This document shows, one piece after another, positions 62,333-64,000 of a stretch of 64,000 bases of DNA. The stretch comes from Paenibacillus sp. NAIST15-1 (GTDB taxonomy: Bacteria; Bacillota; Bacilli; Paenibacillales; Paenibacillaceae). The stretch covers positions 124,001-188,000 of the forward strand of contig NZ_BBYF01000007.1 in NCBI RefSeq assembly GCF_001894745.1. The letters run 5' to 3'. The translations under genes were made by a program, and so were the position numbers. The notes under the pieces were generated by a model. That model was not told the origin of the DNA. It was given only the letters and a program-made list of their open reading frames with translations, and made no database searches. The stretch's first letter is position 1, and each line of letters starts with the position of its first letter.

Positions 62333-62614
62333 TTAAATCGTGATCGTGCGATGTGGTTTGCTATAATGCGATGTTCCGCCACCACCGACGATCACTCTTC
62401 CGCCTCTCGGAAACACCAATCGCTTGTTTATCCCGCCTGACAGTATTACCTCAACTTTAGCCCGGTTTGCAGTTGCAATGTAAATAACATACCCACTTCT
62501 TGAAATTTCCGTTCTCCAATTCCGATCAAACTCAGATCGCAGTACCCGGTTTGAATACACCTGATTTACCACATCAGATGATCTCGATGTTCGTAGCGCT
62601 TTAGATTTGCTCAT
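62333..62614 (-). CDS. Hypothetical protein, 93 residues
   Basis: Not a family I recognise. The N-terminal half is charged and helical (NQVYSNRVLRSEFDRNWRTE), the C-terminal half glycine- and beta-rich (VFPRGGRVIVGGGGTSHY). GGAGGG lies ten bases before ATG 62614, which supports translation. There is no signal peptide. A 13-base tandem repeat sits about 40 bases upstream of the start. It may be a spore or structural small protein, but that is a guess. Confidence 0.6.
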   Translation of the reverse strand: MSKSKALRTSRSSDVVNQVYSNRVLRSEFDRNWRTEISRSGYVIYIATANRAKVEVILSGGINKRLVFPRGGRVIVGGGGTSHYSKPHRTITI

Positions 62615-62654
62615 CGGATGTTTCCCTCCGTCTATTCAAAATGAATTGACATGA

Positions 62655-62688
62655 ATCACTTCTAGTAATCACTTCTAGTAATCACTTC
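62655..62688. repeat. 13-bp direct repeat ATCACTTCTAGTA, 2.6 copies
   Basis: Two exact copies and a partial third copy (ATCACTTC), in the promoter region of the minus-strand 93-residue gene. Confidence 0.8.
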
Positions 62689-62972
62689 CAATTATTATAT
62701 GCTTGTTCATATCCGATGTTTGGATTGTGTATGTGGTAATCAAAAAATGTGCTGATTTGACTCCAATGTCATGGTTAAATAAAAAAAGTTGAGATTGGAG
62801 AGATCGCCATCCCGTCGCTGAAAAGGGGAATATTCGAATTTTTTTATCATGTATTTCTCTACAATTCCAAAATAAATGATCTCCAATATTCGTCTGAGGT
62901 GTGGTACGATAGTAATGTTTTGTGCCAATAGTCGACATGAAATTTGATAGAGAAAGCGTCATAAAATGGACC

Positions 62973-63001
62973 TTGCCATTTCTCTTAAAATTGTATATGA
63001 T
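62973..63001 (+). promoter_or_regulatory. Predicted promoter of the nrd operon
   Basis: TTGCCA at 62973-62978 and TATGAT at 62996-63001, spacer 17 bases; the two NrdR boxes begin nine bases after the -10 element. Confidence 0.6.
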
Positions 63002-63009
63002 TCTATAGC

Positions 63010-63057
63010 GAACTATATATAGTTGGTTTAATGCGATACATACACTATATATTGTGA
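63010..63057 (+). promoter_or_regulatory. Two NrdR boxes
   Basis: GAACTATATATAGTTG (63010-63025) and ACACTATATATTGTGA (63042-63057) match the NrdR box consensus; their centres are 32 bases apart, three helical turns, the typical arrangement for repression of ribonucleotide reductase genes by NrdR. Confidence 0.85.
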
Positions 63058-63060
63058 CAG

Positions 63061-63240
63061 CAATTGGAATCGAGCGGCGCCACGCGCCAGATTCTAAGAC
63101 ATGCCTATTCAGAGATTGAGAGATTAAAGCGACAGCATAAACGCAATTAGGGTACGCAACGTGTCGATCGCTTTGATCCTTGTTTTTGAATGAGCATTTT
63201 TTGTTCGTTCCATTTGCAAACTAGTCGAACAACGGAGGGG
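63061..63240 (+). other. Structured 5' leader of nrdI
   Basis: Three hairpins are visible: GAATC...GGCGC/GCGCC...GATTC (about 63067-63094); AAAGCGACA pairing with TGTCGATCGCTTT (63127-63177); and GAATGAGCA/TGTTCGTTC around a T loop (63188-63211). No gene is seen here. Confidence 0.45.
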
Positions 63241-63244
63241 TCAC

Positions 63245-63616
63245 GTGCTTATCGCTTACGATTCGAAGACGGGTAACGTGAAACGATTCGTCGATAAATT
63301 GGATTTGGAGTGTGTTCGTGTCACGCCTGACACCAAGCTTAATGAACCCTTTATCCTGATTACGTACACGACCGGGTTCGGACAAGTTCCACAGTCCACG
63401 CAAGAGTTTCTGGAAGAACACAGTCATTTGCTCCAAGGTGTCGCGGCCAGCGGCAACATGAACTGGGGCACTCGGTATGGGCTTGCAGCTGACCATATTT
63501 CCAGAGAATACTCCGTCCCCGTACTGATGAAGTTTGAACTCAGCGGGACAAAACGAGATGTAGACAACTTTATTCGGGAGGTCCATGACTTTGATACCAA
63601 AATGGATACAGCTTAA
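63245..63616 (+). CDS. nrdI: NrdI flavodoxin for class Ib ribonucleotide reductase
   Basis: A 123-residue flavodoxin-like protein: YDSKTGNVKRFVDKL is the FMN phosphate loop, ITYTTGFGQVP and GVAASGNMNWG are the isoalloxazine loops, all typical of NrdI. It supplies the oxidant that builds the Mn-tyrosyl radical cofactor in NrdF. GTG 63245 follows GGAGGGG by four bases. It overlaps the nrdE start and lies behind a promoter with NrdR boxes. Confidence 0.93.
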   Translation: MLIAYDSKTGNVKRFVDKLDLECVRVTPDTKLNEPFILITYTTGFGQVPQSTQEFLEEHSHLLQGVAASGNMNWGTRYGLAADHISREYSVPVLMKFELSGTKRDVDNFIREVHDFDTKMDTA

Positions 63617-64000
63617 CAATGAAATCATGGTTCAGAAGGACGGTAAATTTCAATTTGGCAAGGATCACGACGCAGCAAAGAGCTACTTCGTTGATTATGT
63701 CAATCAAAATACAGTGTTTTTCCATAACCTTGAAGAGAAGATTCATTATTTGATCGAAAATGATTACTATGAGAAAGAGATTTTCGACCAATATGAATTT
63801 AAAGATATTAAGAAATTGTACGAGTTCCTGTACTCGAAGAAATTCCGCTTCCCATCCTTCATGAGCGCGTTCAAGTTTTATAATAACTACGCGATGAAGA
63901 CGAATGATGATACGAAGTTCTTGGAACGTTATGAAGACAGACTGGCGGTTGTATCCTTGTTCTTAGCGAGCGGAGATATGAACAAAGCATTCGAATATGC
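63585..64000 (+). CDS. nrdE: Class Ib ribonucleotide reductase alpha subunit (partial, 3' end outside window)
   Basis: The first 138 residues of NrdE are visible and the frame runs off the window. The N-terminal ATP-cone-free start PKWIQLNNEIMVQKDGKFQF, then VNQNTVFFHNLEEKIHYL and KKFRFPSFMSAFKFYNNYA, match Bacillus NrdE closely. It reduces ribonucleoside diphosphates to deoxy forms. ATG 63585 overlaps nrdI by 32 bases and follows GGGAGG, implying translational coupling. Confidence 0.93.
   Translation, partial: MTLIPKWIQLNNEIMVQKDGKFQFGKDHDAAKSYFVDYVNQNTVFFHNLEEKIHYLIENDYYEKEIFDQYEFKDIKKLYEFLYSKKFRFPSFMSAFKFYNNYAMKTNDDTKFLERYEDRLAVVSLFLASGDMNKAFEY

Noticed and set aside
62245-62688. Short tandem repeats as a CRISPR-like array
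   Set aside because: Repeats of 12 and 13 bases are directly adjacent without spacers and no cas genes are present.
62675-62962. A 95-codon minus-strand frame before the nrd promoter
   Set aside because: Only a weak ribosome binding site, A/T-rich composition, no recognisable motif, and it ends inside the 13-base tandem repeats; chance frame or remnant.

Overview
The window reads as a chromosomal segment of a Gram-positive, spore-forming bacterium, most likely Paenibacillus or a close relative (inferred). Ribosome binding sites are strong AGGAGG types and many starts are TTG or GTG. Sporulation-linked genes are present (YjcZ-type peptide, YtaF, PdaA). Proteins have the SLH, LexA/DinR, NrdR and riboswitch features typical of Bacillota. 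I saw no rRNA, tRNA, transposase, phage gene or CRISPR array.

Layout. 1-9.7 kb: end of an unknown gene, an amidohydrolase, a basic protein, a cyclophilin lipoprotein, a dicarboxylate/amino-acid symporter, an EamA transporter, a YjcZ peptide, an SMR exporter, an MFS exporter followed by a TetR regulator, and a Sco1-like lipoprotein. 10-24.3 kb: a VOC protein, a MurG paralogue, phosphoglycerate mutase, a lactonase, two more EamA transporters (one behind an FMN riboswitch), PdaA, an Eis-like acetyltransferase, YtaF, an HTH-DUF1232 protein, and a GH92 mannosidase divergent from an AraC regulator. 24.4-33.4 kb: a YdjM-like membrane protein behind a LexA-type box, aspartate ammonia-lyase, a self-sufficient CYP102 P450, a secreted protein plus AI-2E-family membrane protein, and an NlpC/P60 hydrolase. 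33.4-48.7 kb: a two-component system, an S-layer-anchored serine hydrolase, the TldD/TldE pair, BrnQ, a SatA-like acetyltransferase, several small conserved or unknown genes, and an ArsR/VOC/EamA cluster with a shared palindrome.

48.9-64 kb: the ykoEDC thiamine-precursor ECF transporter under a TPP riboswitch; a Tet(L)-like exporter preceded by a 14-codon leader peptide and a hairpin that buries its ribosome binding site; a second two-component system; a metallophosphoesterase; a third two-component system next to bcrAB-like bacitracin-transporter genes; an alpha/beta hydrolase; and the start of the class Ib ribonucleotide reductase operon (nrdI, nrdE) with two NrdR boxes.

The overall theme is efflux, envelope stress and small-molecule sensing: five DMT-superfamily transporters, two MFS exporters, a bacitracin-type ABC exporter, an antibiotic acetyltransferase, three sensor kinases and several RNA-level switches. 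The most distinctive observations are the Tet(L)-type attenuator, the FMN-riboswitch-controlled EamA transporter with a hairpin over its ribosome binding site, the LexA-like box on the ydjM-like gene, the ArsR operator circuit, and two regulators whose ribosome binding sites point to non-canonical ATC starts.
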